This document shows positions 1 through 11,300 of a DNA stretch of 64,000 nucleotides, piece by piece. How positions within the stretch are numbered: position 1 is the first letter of the stretch; every line of letters starts with the position of its first letter. Made by a program: the position numbers and the translations under genes. Source of the stretch: Mytilinidion resinicola (Eukaryota; Ascomycota; Dothideomycetes; Mytilinidiales; Mytilinidiaceae); the NCBI RefSeq assembly GCF_010093595.1, contig NW_022985450.1:589765-653764 (forward strand), read 5' to 3'. The notes under the pieces were generated by a model, which was not told where the DNA came from, searched no databases, and worked only from the letters and a program-made list of their open reading frames with translations.

Positions 1-471
1 TCATCTCTCCGTAGCTCTCATACTCAGGGGCCGATGCGGTGCATCTGATTGGCTACAAAAAGTGGCCCGAGCGTTGCGCCTTAATCGACAGGTTAAGGGA
101 TAGCGCTTAATATAGTTGGAAACCTATTTTTCGCTAATAGATTGTTGTATGCCAGGCCCAGCACGCTAGGCAGCTAGCAGGCCAGCTATCTGCCGTACGA
201 TTGCGATCTTAGGTGGCATTCCGCGTTGATCCATCGATATAATCCATTGCTTGAGGCTCTCTTCTTATGCAGGCGTGAGACGGCGATTTGGTGAAATAGA
301 ATCGCGTTTTGGCTTGATGCCCTTGACGCGTAGCTGTGCGGTGCTTCGGGGCACGTCGTACGTGCTAGTGGCCTTTCGAAAACTTCTAAATTGGCCTTGC
401 TTGTGCGCTTGGATAGCCAGATAAATTCTGCCCTCTTTAGAGGGGTCTGCTCGTCGTTGTGGTGGAGGCAT
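1..471 (-). pseudogene. Fot1/pogo-type DDE transposase, decayed N-terminal fragment
   Basis: Read on the minus strand from the ATG at 471, the frame gives the N-terminal DNA-binding region typical of fungal Fot1/pogo (Tc1-mariner) transposases: an HTH_psq-like segment (GRIYLAIQAH ... VPRSTAQLRVKGIKP), then the CENP-B-like part (SLKQWIISMDQRGMPP ... VSNYIKRYP). The frame is broken by TAA at 265-267, TAG at 166-168 and TAG at 124-126. The last one sits where these proteins normally have Trp before VSN, so it reads as TGG to TAG. Homology fades near position 100 and the catalytic DDE region is not seen; it may lie beyond the left edge or be lost. The stops fit RIP-like decay. Family assignment is from recognised motifs, not from a search. 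Confidence 0.6.
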
Positions 472-1539
472 TGAGGTTGTAGTTGTATCACGCGTCGCGT
501 GTTGATGGGGTGGCCAGGATGCATGCGTGGCCAGCTTGCATGCGGATTACGTTATGCCCGAGGCTGAGTGCACGGCTGAGGTCTGCTTGCCAAGACTGTG
601 CACAGCCACAGGTCTAACAGCCACTGTAAGTTACACAGTAACGATTATATGGGCTGTTTTGCACTAGCCAGGATTAGTGATCTCTTCGGTTGGAGGTACC
701 AATTGATATGGCGACTCTGCATGAATTTGCATGCGATAGCAGCCACAAGGCTAATGACTCCTCCTAGTATGGTAATAAGGCTTTAAGGCTCAGATAAGGC
801 CCTCTTATAAACATCAGGAGTGATAAGAGCTTGAAAGGGGTGCTGTGGCGAAGGAATTCTAATACGCTATGAAAGAAGGCTCTCTGCAAATTAGGCATAA
901 AGGTGACGATGCGAATGTAATTTTTTAAGTGGGAGGTGTTCTAAGTATTTAGTAGTGGCCATAGTACACGACTTATATAGAACTGTAGGAAATATTAGTG
1001 TGTGCATAGAGTTTGAGTTGCCTAAAGTTAATGTACCTATTGATTTTCTCGCCATATAGGGTTTCTCGCTAGGCAGGGACGCACCTTAGATGGGATGTCA
1101 AGCTGTCTCGTTACACCTGTCTGCCACTGTTTGAGGCGCGTCAATGCATTTTCAGGAGTTGAAAGGAGACAGAAACCTTTCATCGTGGGCTATGTGGAAA
1201 CTCGTTGAAGCACCTCAAATGGTGGCAGGCAGGTGTAGACAGGAGGTACAGTGCTTGGTAAGTGTGCTACTTTTTTCAGGTGGGTTGGTGAGAATTATCA
1301 CGTGACCTACCATTTACAGCTGTTCGGGCCGACTTCGGAAGTATTGTGCAGGCCGACAATAGGATCACGGTGAAGATATGAATCCTATTGTGCTGAATAA
1401 CTATTGTCTTGAATAGGCCCTGTAGTGTATATCATCTTCTACCACTCCTGATCTCAGCTTCTTCTTCCTTCTTCAATTCCTAGTACGCAAGATTTCTTTC
1501 ATTTTCCTCTCCTCTTAGTATACTGTCACGTGTCTGAAC
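472..1539. other. Intergenic, no supportable gene
   Basis: Roughly 1 kb between the transposase relic and the coiled-coil gene. Only short frames occur, with no recognisable domain. The last ~100 bases before 1540 are pyrimidine-rich (CTTCTTCTTCC-like runs), as is common in promoters and 5' leaders of filamentous fungi. Confidence 0.5.
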
Positions 1540-3411
1540 ATGGCAGACCCTAACCAAGACCGGCGGGCGGGCCCGCCGCCTTTCACCTTTCAATTTGAGC
1601 ATAACGTCCGCACGAACAACGAGCTGGGGGACCTCAGACAGCAGCTTGAAGGCGAGAAAAGGCTTCGCGCCGACCTGCAAAACACCACCAATCTCTATTA
1701 CCAGGAGTCCAAGGCTGCGCAAAACAAAGTCTCCGACATGGAGAAGGAAATCGAACGCTTGAAGACCGCCAATTCGGGCCTGGAAGAGCATGTCGAGTGG
1801 CTGGAGGGCGAGGCCAAGCGTGTAGGGGACCAGAAGGACAAGGCGGATGCCACTGTCAAGGAGAGAGACGTCCAGCTTGCCGCGTCGAAAAACACCATCA
1901 ACGACCAGGCCCTCGAAATCGCCGCCAAGACCACCGCCAACGACACGCTTTCCACGCAAATCTCCACGCTTGAGGAAGAACTTAAGCGCAAAACTCAGGA
2001 CTTGGACAACAAAACCGCCGAATATAATGACGCAAACGAGACCATCGCCACTCTCAATGCCGACATCACCGAACTTGAGGCCGATATCAAGACTAAAGAC
2101 GAGGCCATCAGCAGTTGGGAGACCGATTACGACGAGTCCGAGGAAAAGCTCGAAAGCCTCCAGCGTGAATTTGACGAGAACCAGACCGCGATGGAAACTC
2201 TTAAGGCCTCAGCTAACGAACTGCCAAATGCGAACGCCATGATCGCCGAGCTGGAGGCCGATGTCAAGCAACTGAAGAAGGATCTGGAAGCAAAAAACAC
2301 CGACATCATTGCCAAGGGCGCCAGCATCTCACGCCTCGAGACCGATCTTCAGAAAGTCAGGACTGCCGACAAATCCCTGGACGCCAGATTGAAGGCGAAG
2401 GACGATGAGCTCACGGCTAAGGACGGCGAACTCGCTACTAAGGACGAACGAATTCGCGAGTTGCACGCTCAGCTGGAGAAGGCTATGGGCACAAACCTCG
2501 AGAACACTGGCTTCACGACTCAAGAATCACTGGAAGATGAGCTAAATGAGACCGGCGAGTCTCTTGATGAAGAAGAGCCTGAGCAATTCAGCTTCATTTT
2601 CAAGACCTTTGTCGACGAAGCACCCATCGAACCTCAAGTCCCAATCCTTACGCAGACCCCTGTTAGGAGCATTGGCACGTCGCCCATCATCCGCCCCACT
2701 CCTGTCCTGTCCATGAGCGAGATCAAAGAGATTGAGATTGTTCCCGTCGAACCTCAACCTACCCTGGTTAGGAGCATTGGCATGTCGCCCATCATCGTCC
2801 CCACTCCTGTCCTCTCCATGAGCGAGATCAAAGAAATTGAGATTGTTCCCGTCGAACCTCAAGCTACCCTAGTTAGGAGCATTGGCATGTCGCCCATCAT
2901 CGCTCCCGTTCCCGTCATATCCATGAGCGAGATCAACGAGATTGACATTCCTTCCGTCGAACCCGTGGCTCCGCAGTTCCAGCAGTCAGACATCACGACT
3001 ACCATCAACGCGGCTCCGATCGATGCGTCTGCGGCCCCTCCTATCACTAAGACTCCCGCCCAGGCTCCGATCCAGCAGCTCGGAGAATCAGCCTTGTACA
3101 CCATCATCAACGACCCTCCTATCGTCGAGTCCCGGATGCCCTCCACCAAGCACATCTTCCAATGGCTCTCCCTGTTCCTCCTCATGCTTTGCCTCTACCT
3201 CCACCGCTCTCTTCGCGAGTGGAAGTACAGCAACACGCCTTCCATGGGCCGCAACGGCGCTTTCGGCAGCGGTCGTCACTTCCTGGGCGTCATCCCCATC
3301 AGCTACGACGTCGGCGAGTCCATCTTCAGCGAGAATCTGGCTCGCTTTAGTGCCATGGTCATCCAGAGCGCGGAGAGTTGGGCTGGCCTCGATCAGACAC
3401 TGTACTACTGA
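1540..3411 (+). CDS. Long coiled-coil protein with three 35-residue repeats and C-terminal membrane anchor, unknown function
   Basis: Uninterrupted frame of 623 residues; ATG at 1540 follows a pyrimidine-rich leader. Residues ~20-320 are highly charged with heptad spacing (many E, K, L, A, D), predicting a long coiled coil. Residues ~375-479 are three tandem copies of a 35-residue unit beginning VRSIGxSP and containing LSMSEIKEIEI. A hydrophobic segment at ~538-558 (FQWLSLFLLMLCLYL) is followed by a basic residue pair and a ~65-residue polar tail ending YY. This predicts a type II or tail-anchored-like protein with a cytosolic rod and a short lumenal tail. I do not recognise the family. The tail lacks the Pro-rich end expected of a classical KASH peptide, so a nuclear-envelope role is only a thought. 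The coding frame is well supported by length and codon regularity; function is unknown. Confidence 0.8.
   Translation: MADPNQDRRAGPPPFTFQFEHNVRTNNELGDLRQQLEGEKRLRADLQNTTNLYYQESKAAQNKVSDMEKEIERLKTANSGLEEHVEWLEGEAKRVGDQKDKADATVKERDVQLAASKNTINDQALEIAAKTTANDTLSTQISTLEEELKRKTQDLDNKTAEYNDANETIATLNADITELEADIKTKDEAISSWETDYDESEEKLESLQREFDENQTAMETLKASANELPNANAMIAELEADVKQLKKDLEAKNTDIIAKGASISRLETDLQKVRTADKSLDARLKAKDDELTAKDGELATKDERIRELHAQLEKAMGTNLENTGFTTQESLEDELNETGESLDEEEPEQFSFIFKTFVDEAPIEPQVPILTQTPVRSIGTSPIIRPTPVLSMSEIKEIEIVPVEPQPTLVRSIGMSPIIVPTPVLSMSEIKEIEIVPVEPQATLVRSIGMSPIIAPVPVISMSEINEIDIPSVEPVAPQFQQSDITTTINAAPIDASAAPPITKTPAQAPIQQLGESALYTIINDPPIVESRMPSTKHIFQWLSLFLLMLCLYLHRSLREWKYSNTPSMGRNGAFGSGRHFLGVIPISYDVGESIFSENLARFSAMVIQSAESWAGLDQTLYY
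2662..2976 (+). repeat. Three tandem 105-bp coding repeats
   Basis: Copies start at 2662, 2767 and 2872, each exactly 105 bp, all within the coiled-coil gene. Copies 1 and 2 are nearly identical; copy 3 diverges in its second half. Exact in-frame length preserves the reading frame and implies recent expansion by slippage or unequal exchange. Confidence 0.9.
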
Positions 3412-3677
3412 TTTCTTTGTTTTCTTTTCTCGAATTTCCCTTGATTTCTACTGGTTCTTTGTCCCATTTGCGATGGCGTCGGATTTTCCGGGCTTCTATT
3501 CTCTGCAAGTGTACGTAAAGGAACAGTTCTCAATCAGCGCCTAATCGGTACTGTTTTGGAGACTGTCGTATACTGATGGAGAGCTTCAGCACCGGATTGA
3601 GAAAATCCGGGATTTGACTGTACAGTAGTTCTCTTCGTGAATCTGGTGTCCTGTTTTCTTCGATTGAACTACTCTTT

Positions 3678-3960
3678 GAATAGTTTATGTGATGACGCTG
3701 CGCTGAACAATGCCTTGCCATAGATATCCGTACACTTTCCTGCCACTGCCTGTAGGGCTCCAACGTACTCACAGAAACTGGGGCAGCAAATACACTTCCA
3801 ATCTGCGTACACGCTGTTGACACTGTCTGGAGTCGCCTCGCGAGTTTACCAGTTGTCCAAAATACCCAACCTCTCTCTTATTCGGAATGCAGAAAATACT
3901 CCGAAGCTCCTCATGCAGCGGCAAACGAGTGCACGAATTTTTCTATGACGAGGCTTTGTA
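3678..3960. repeat. Dispersed ~285-bp element, copy A
   Basis: This intergenic block aligns end to end, in the same orientation, with 59414-59702 inside the polyketide synthase gene. Shared landmarks include TGCCTTGCCA near the left, GCCTCGCGAGTTTAC in the middle, CTCTTATTCGGAAT, and AAGCTCCTCATGCAG near the right. By eye about three quarters of positions match, many differences being transitions. No shared protein is conserved between copies. No target duplication is seen around this copy. Confidence 0.75.
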
Positions 3961-4251
3961 TGAGAGACTTGCACGATGCCTAAATCCGAATGAATCAAAA
4001 AATATGCAAAAGTACTAATATACAAGCCCAGAAGCCCTATTCAAAATATGAACTGTACATCCAGGTATCGTAATGCCATTCACACCATCAACACGTTAAA
4101 ACCACCCCAACCCTCAAGTTGCGCCGAAGACAGTCCCTAGCGATGAATAACAGCCCCTCTGCCTTGCAACATCCCGCCGTTCCTTCTTCCCAAAGACGCT
4201 GCAATGAATCTCCAAGGGACCCCCGATCCAAAAGCCCCTGCACTAACCAGT

Positions 4252-5822
4252 CTAGAAATCTTTGAAGCACTCATCCCATCTATCGCGCATATCGGCCGAG
4301 TATTCCTCCCGCCCCTCCGGCTCCGGCTCGTACTCGTCGAAGTTGCGTGTGTCGGCGGGCCCGCGGAGATGCGGCACGATTGGGCCTTGGACGCGGCGGT
4401 GGTAGAGCGCATCCCAGTCGATGTTGCGAAACCAGGGGTGCTCCTTCACAGTTCTAGCGCCACCTTGGATGTTGCCGAGCCGTTTGGAGGTGTCGACGGT
4501 GCAGAGGCCGGCGATGAGGTCGCGCGCGTCGGCGGACATGGCAGAGGGGTAGCGCACACGGCCTTCTACGATTCTGTGGGAGGTGTGAGTGAGAAAGTGT
4601 TCCGAGATTTATGCGCTGCAATGAGAGGGGGGAAGTGGTGGCTTACTGCTCGTAGATCTTCATGGGATTTTGGTCCCAGAACGGTGGCTGTCCGACTAAG
4701 AATTCGTAAACTAGAATGCCAAAGGCCCACCAATCGACCGCGCAGCCATGTCCTAGAATCGATTAGTGTTTTCGGTCTCAATTGTGCTCTGGTATCAACA
4801 TACCAGTGTTTCTAATGACTTCCGGCGCGAGATACTCTGGCGTTCCACACAGCGTGTATGTTTCCCCTGCGGATCATAAGCCCTAAACGCAGCCAATGCA
4901 GCCACAAACACCTACTGTTGTCAACCTTCTTCGCAAATCCAAAATCTACCAGTTTCAAATGTCCCTGGGCGTCTATCAATATATTCTCCGGCTTTAGATC
5001 CCGATATGCGACTCCTTCACTCTCGTGCAAGAACTCCAGAATGAGAACGATCTCGGCGGCGTAGAATTGGGATGTTGGCTCATTGAAACGTCGAGCTCTT
5101 CGTAGGTAACTAAAGACTTCGCCTCCAGGGCAATAGTCGAGCTGTGTAGCACGCACTGTGTCAGCAGTTGATGTCGCAGATGTTGCGATGCAGCGGGTCG
5201 CTTACAAGCATGTAGAGAGAATCGTGGTCCTGGAAGCTGGCCACCATAGTCGTGATGAAAGGGTGTCCTGCTACTCTCGCAAGCACATTTCGTTCGTTGC
5301 GGACGTGCTCGACCTGTTTCAGTCGAATGACTGAAAAGACACGCGCGGGTTAGCGGGCGCTGCAGGTTGCCGCCGTGCAGCGATCGAGTCTCTACGTACC
5401 GTCGACTTTCCGCAAAATCTTCAGCGCAAAGACTTTGGTTGCAGCGCCGTCCTTGGGGCTCGCGAGGCTTACGAGCCATACTCGCGCAAAAGTGCCTGCG
5501 CATCGCGGTCCATGTCAGCAACGGCCGTCTCCTAGTATTGGTGCACCCTACCGGTTCCCAGCGTCTTGATGAGCTCGAAGTCTTGCTGGCGCAGGACTCG
5601 CGACGAGTGCCCGACTATCTTGCGGCTGGCATCCCCGTGCATCTGGGTCGGGCTCAGGGGGCGCTTGGTGTCCTCCCACTGTGACAGCATGCGCTTCTCG
5701 TCGTCGCGGACGCGCTCCATGGCGTCCAACTCGTGGGGATCGGGCTGGGGCGACTCGTCGCGCTGGTCGTCGGGATGCGAGCGCTCATGGTGGAGCAGCT
5801 TGTGCACAGCGGCCGAAGCCAT
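4252..5822 (-). CDS. cAMP-dependent protein kinase catalytic subunit (AGC kinase)
   Basis: Predicted exons, 5' to 3' on the minus strand: 5822-5552, 5495-5400, 5330-5206, 5141-4916, 4866-4804, 4752-4647, 4573-4252, giving 402 residues with all phases consistent. Kinase landmarks are complete: glycine loop [11 protein letters not shown], catalytic Lys in FALKILRK, catalytic loop [15 protein letters not shown], and an activation segment [15 protein letters not shown] whose Thr is the expected PDK1 site. The C-terminus carries an AGC tail (NFDEYEP) and ends in CFKDF. The ~90-residue N-terminus is charged and poorly conserved. The T-loop and tail are those of PKA rather than PKC, S6K or Sch9. Filamentous ascomycetes usually have two PKA catalytic genes; this short form could be the second class, but a tree would be needed. 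It would act in the cytosol and nucleus downstream of cAMP. Confidence 0.9.
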
Positions 5823-6889
5823 CGGGGGCAGCGGGCGCGGCGAGCGCGGCGGGCGCAGGGCAGGCGGAGTGCAATTGCCTTGCGGCTAGGTCATGGCTTC
5901 CGCCGGGAGGCGGCGTGTGGGAGAGGCCTGCGCGCGCGAGAGAAGTCGCATTCAGCCGTGGATCAGGGCCCAGGCATGTGTGGTTGGAGAGAGCCTGGAG
6001 GAAGTCCGGCACGTCAGACGTCGACAACTACGAGCAAGCCGGGAGAGGCACGGCGAGCGAGGTCAGCGGGGTTGCAGGCCGGTTGGGCGCCGGTGACGCT
6101 TGGGGCTGGCGGCGCGGGAGCCAGGAGAGGATGAGGCTGCATGCATTCACTATCGGCACGCCCGAAGCAGCCTGAAACCGTCGTGGACCGCGAGTTGTTG
6201 GAGAGATTGTGCAATCCGTGTAGCGCTCGCGGGATTCATGGAGAGTTGGATGGAGGAATGGGGCGTCGAGAACTGTCGAGGTGTCCAGCATCTGGAGCTT
6301 CATTCACCCTCAGCATTCAATGCTTTGCGGGACTCGGCGTGGGACGAAGAGGCCGGCTTCTGATGCACGTCACGACTGCATCGTCTTAGTTTGACAGCGC
6401 CACGATCGCGTCCGTGAATCAAATCCGTGGGCCGCTGCGGAGAGGTGACAGGTGTACGAGCTAGCAGCTAGCGGCAGAACAGCGGAACCGTTGTTTCGAG
6501 CTGTGCTGGCCAGGTGCTTTCATATAATAAAAGAACAGTGCCTTGAAAAGCTCTACTAAATTCCGTATGTACATGTCGGTTGACAGGTCAGGCAGATGGC
6601 ACATTCAGATCACCAGTCCCTTCTTTCATATCTATACATACAATTATTTGAAGTGACTCGATACGTTTCCAAAAGCCCGAACTAGGTAGTCCAGAGCAAG
6701 TATACACTAGCTTATGAGCAGGGACTAGAAAGAGAGAGTGCTTTCAGTTCTGCTCATGTTGCTCTCGCTCACGTGACCCATATGATAGTGCCCTCTCAAC
6801 TGATGTGCAGCCCAATCCGCACCGCCGTTCCAGACTCCTCTAATATACAGTCGAACCAAAGAGACCTATGGTACAGCTCCACCCTCTCC
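5823..6889. other. GC-rich upstream region of the kinase gene
   Basis: About 1 kb between the kinase start and the V-ATPase stop. Several overlapping frames of 60-160 codons exist on both strands at 5.7-6.4 kb, but they reflect high GC and scarce stops and show no domain. Probably promoter and 5' leader of the kinase plus 3' end of the V-ATPase gene. Confidence 0.45.
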
Positions 6890-7677
6890 TTATCCTGAGC
6901 TGCGTGTGTTGAGGATGAGTGCTACAATCAGTCTACAAGCCTGTCAGTCCCAAACTCCAAGCATGGAAGAGCTTCTGTGACCTACCCATAAAGACCTAGG
7001 ACTTCAGCGAAAATCAGAATCAGCACCATGCCCACGAAAATCCTCGACTGTCGCATAAATGCTCGCACACCCTTACGACGTTAGCGTGCTGCCTATTCCC
7101 TCACAAGGTGACAACGGACCGTATCTCCCACAATTCCAATAGCGTACCCTGCCGCCATGCCGGTCAGACCAACCGACAGCCCCGCGGACAGATGCATGAA
7201 CCCGGCAAATAAACTGTAGTTCTTCGGCGGCGGCTTCAGGTCGTTCGCGATGAGGACCGATATCACTAGGGCGTAGACTGCGAGGATACCGGACATGACG
7301 ACGGGGATGAGGGACTTCGAGATACGTCAGTCGCAAGTCGTTCACGGAGCAGTGGGGCTGCTACCTTCATTATCAGGTCGGGCCTGTAGACACCAACGCC
7401 CGCAATGCCCATCCCTGACTTCGCCGTTCCATATGCTGCCCCAACGCCTGAGATAGCTGGTCAGTGTTGCTTTTTGCGGAGGGCGGTGGTGGTGACGAAC
7501 ATCCGAAGATCATCTAGCAAGCACTGCGTGAGCATCCTAGGCTTTCAGTGGGAATAGAAGACCTACAGCAAATGCAACACCAGCCTGCAGATGTTAGCTG
7601 GAGCTACTTCATGATTGACACAGGGTACTCACCATGCCGAAGAACGGCGCATACTTCGGAGCCAGCTCGTTCTCCAT
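6890..7677 (-). CDS. vma11: V-type proton ATPase proteolipid subunit c' (Vma11), with two micro-exons
   Basis: Spliced product starts [15 protein letters not shown] and ends [11 protein letters not shown]. The start [11 protein letters not shown], with [11 protein letters not shown] and [12 protein letters not shown], matches the fungal-specific c' subunit rather than c (Vma3). Four hydrophobic helices are visible, and the essential proton-carrying Glu lies in [13 protein letters not shown] of the last helix. Assembly needs two very small exons: 18 nt at 7567-7584 (AGVAFA) and 13 nt at 7501-7513 (MIFG plus one base). With them the protein reads straight through [16 protein letters not shown]. 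Later introns interrupt after IMK, after GDT and within LYG-LIV. Stop TAA at 6890-6892. The product sits in the membrane rotor of the vacuolar V-ATPase. Confidence 0.9.
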
Positions 7678-8327
7678 AGCGGCAGTCTGGGGGGTAAAGA
7701 GCGCGGTCACTGGATAATTGGTACAAGCTGATGTTCAAGGCTGTTTGGAGCGTGAATGATCGATGAGCTGTGATAGACGACGTCCGCGAGACAGAAGATG
7801 CGGGCCGGGGCTAGCGCGGGCCAAATGCATTCTAGCCATTCGCAGACTGGGCTCTGAACTCCCAACTGTCTGATTCTCCACCTGTCTGGGCTCCGACACA
7901 CGCAAACTCCCATTCTACCTCAGTATCCGCCCGGACAGCACGCCCTACCTCCCAGATCCTATCGCCTTCTACCCACCCTCCCGGAGCGACAGACCCGAAC
8001 TTCCTGCGCCGCCTGACCCTCTCGCTGGGCCGGCCGCTCTCCGCACCCAACCCACTCCTCCATCCTCACTGCTCCCACATATCCATTCTTCGGACCCTAC
8101 GCCCGTCCTAGCACCCTGTTTGATCCTTCACAGGCACAAACTCTCACAGCCACGACACCCACCGGCTGTTGACGGCCGTGTGGAGCGATTGTGACCTCCT
8201 CAATACCCATCCTCGGTCCCCGCGAGCATCACGCCCCACTCCCACAACAACGTACCTCACCTACCCAGCAGTGACTTGAGCGGATGCGGGTTGCCCTTCT
8301 GCCGCTGTACTGAGAGAATCAGTCTGG
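7678..8327. other. Divergent promoter region between vma11 and the Rho GEF
   Basis: 650 bp separating two divergently transcribed genes. The part near 8327 is C/T-rich on the plus strand (long runs of CCTC, CCCAC), as is typical for fungal 5' leaders. No further gene is supported. Confidence 0.5.
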
Positions 8328-11300
8328 ATGGCGGACTACGGCACCCAGCAGGGGAGAGAATATGCACGACCTCCAGGGAATTATGGTGGCCAGACGCCAG
8401 GTCCCGCCAGGGACAGAGTATTCAATGATATATTCGGTCCTCCACCGCCAGGCCGGTCCCAGACCATGACTTCCCAGCCGCCTATGCGGCCTGTCGACCG
8501 GGCCCAGACCATGTCCAGCGACATGATGGGAAGAGCGCCGCCCATGAGACAGCCCATGAACGGTAACCCTCCACGGCAACAACCGCCAAACGGCTACGAC
8601 CAGCGGCCCCAGTATGGGTATGCCAATCCCTCTGGTCAATACAATCAGCCGCCCCCAGATCACGAAAGCCGAACCTCCATGAATGGCTATGGGCCCCCAC
8701 CACAGCGACACTCGGATGGTGCCGGAATTCCCGCACAACAGCGCCAGCCCCAGCCGCAATATCTCCCACAGCCTTTACGTCCAGAGCGTCAGCCCTATGG
8801 ACAGCCTCAGCGACTAGACTCGCGCATGGCACCTCCGGGAGCGCCGCCATTCAACAAGCCAGTTCCTAACCGATACCCAAGTGGTGGCATACCACCCCCT
8901 TCTGCCCCTGCTTTGAACTCTGATCAGTATCGATCGCAATCCATGGCCGTGGGATCTCGTCCTCAATTTCACGCTCCCAGTGGGAGAGGCTACGAAAGCC
9001 CGGTGGGTTCAGCAACGCGTAACCAGGATTCTTCTACGGCGAGAGTTACTAATCCAGCTCAGGCTTTTCGACAGCAACCGTATATGAACCATCTTGCAAG
9101 GACAACCGCACAGGGGCGAGTTGTGCCTGAGCGCCCTGACGAACGGACGATGTCCATGTCCTCATATGCTAGAGACAGCGAGTACGCGCAAACGATGAGC
9201 GGGCGTATAATACCGAACCGGCGTAGAGAATCAGGAGGACAAGATGGCTCCGCGGTAGATAAAGTTCCAGCTGGTTCTCCGCCTCCAATCAATGTTGGGC
9301 CTGGAAGCAAGACTAGGAGTACGAGCCAAGGCAGTTTTCCCGGCCGAACCATGTCCATGGCCTCTACCATTGTGCCTTCACCTTCTGAACGAAGTGACTC
9401 CATGACCTTGAGGTCAAACCCCTCGAGTGCTTCTAGAACACCGACTACAGCAATGCAGCAGCAAGCTATGATGGTCGCGCAGCGCCGAGCCCCCTTGGTG
9501 TATCCTGCGCTATTGTCTCGCGTCGCTGAAATATTCAGAGACCGCATCGGCCTCTATGAAAAGGAGAAGGACGGCCTGGTTTACAAGAGTGCTTTCACGG
9601 GAGCAGAAGCCGTAGACCTCATATCGTTCATCATCAAGACCACGGATCGTAATCTGGCGCTACTCTTAGGCAGGTCCTTGGACGCGCAAAAGTTCTTCCA
9701 TGATGTCACATATGCCCACAGACTACGAGATTCCAACAACGAGGTATACCAGTTCCGGGAAACTCTGCTCGAAGATACCACGGAGGTCAACGGCGTGTTT
9801 ACTCTTCTCACCGAATGTTATTCGCCAACTTGCACAAGCCACCGACTTTGCTACTCCATCGCCTGCCCTCGTCGACTGGAACAGCAGGCTAGACTAAACA
9901 TGAAACCACAGCTAGGTCTGAAACGGGAAGAATCACGTACGAGCTTGCACGATGACAAAGATGATGAGCAAAAGCTTTGGATCAACACCGTATCGAAAGA
10001 AGTCGCAGACAGCGTCAACGACAAAGAGAAGAAGCGCCAGGAGGTCATTTCCGAGCTGATGTACACCGAGCGGGACTTCGTCAAGGATCTAGAGTACCTT
10101 CGTGACTTCTGGATGAAGCCGCTTCGCCAAGCCGTTGGATCGCCGATTCCGGAACACCGACGAGAAAAGTTTGTCCGGACTGTATTTTCCAACTGTCAAG
10201 AAGTCTACATGGTCAATTCGAGGCTCGCGGAATCTCTAACGCGACGCCAACAGCAGAACCCTGTAGTCCGCAATGTCGGAGATATTTTCCTGGAATACGT
10301 GCCTCACTTTAGTCCTTTCATCAAGTACGGCGCGAACCAACTCTTCGGGAAATACGAGTTTGAGCATGAGAAGCGAACGAACGTAAATTTCTCTAAATTC
10401 GTAGATCAGGTTGAGAGGATGAGGGAGTCGAGAAAGCTAGAACTCAACGGATACCTCACTAAGCCAACCACGCGATTAGCACGATACCCTCTGCTGCTAG
10501 AGGCCATATTGAAGTGCACAGCAGAAGACAATCCGGACAAGCAGGATATCCCAAAAGCCGTTGCCATGATCAAGGGCATCCTTTCAAAGGTGAACGAGGA
10601 ATCCGGCAAAGCAGAGAACCACTTCAACCTTATGCAACTCAACAGAGACCTCAAGTTCCGCCCAGGGGAGTATGTGGACCTCAAGCTGACCGAGGAGAAC
10701 CGCCAGCTTGTCTTCAAAGGCACCTTGAAGAAGAACCCAACGGACAACACTGGAGACATCACCTGCTATCTTTTCGATCACGCAGTCCTCCTTGTCAGGG
10801 TGAAGTTGGTCAACAAGCGCGAAGAGCACAAGGTATATAAGAAGCCTATTCCGCTCGAGCTGCTTGTCATTACACAGATGGAGGAGTTTATGCCCAAAAT
10901 GGGCATAACGAAGAGACCGTCGTCAAACTTATTACCGGGCACAAAGTCAATGACTTCGAACACCCCCAAGGGAGATGCGGCAAAGGCACAGGGATATCCA
11001 ATCACCTTTAAGCATCTGGGAAAGGGCGGATATGAATTGACTCTATTCTGCAGTACCCAGATCTCACAGCAAAAGTGGATGGAGCATATCGAGGCTCAAC
11101 AGAAGAACCTCAAAGACCGAAGCAACATCTTCACCAAGACCATTTTGAACGAGGGTTTCTTCACTCCAGCGATGCGGGTCACCTGTTGCGTTCCGATTGG
11201 TATGAAAACACCGGCCATAGATATTGAGCTACTTTGCTAATAAGGATGCAGATGGTGGTCGTAAACTTGTCCTAGGAACTGATTCTGGTGTCTACGTTTG

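Noticed and set aside
1847..2242. 131-codon frame overlapping the coiled-coil gene
   Set aside because: Shifted-frame shadow of a longer regular frame; low-complexity Ser/Pro/Arg output.
5681..6175. 164-codon plus-strand frame and several overlapping ones upstream of the kinase
   Set aside because: GC-rich DNA with few stops; composition is Ala/Gly/Arg-rich noise, overlaps the kinase N-terminus on the other strand, no domain.
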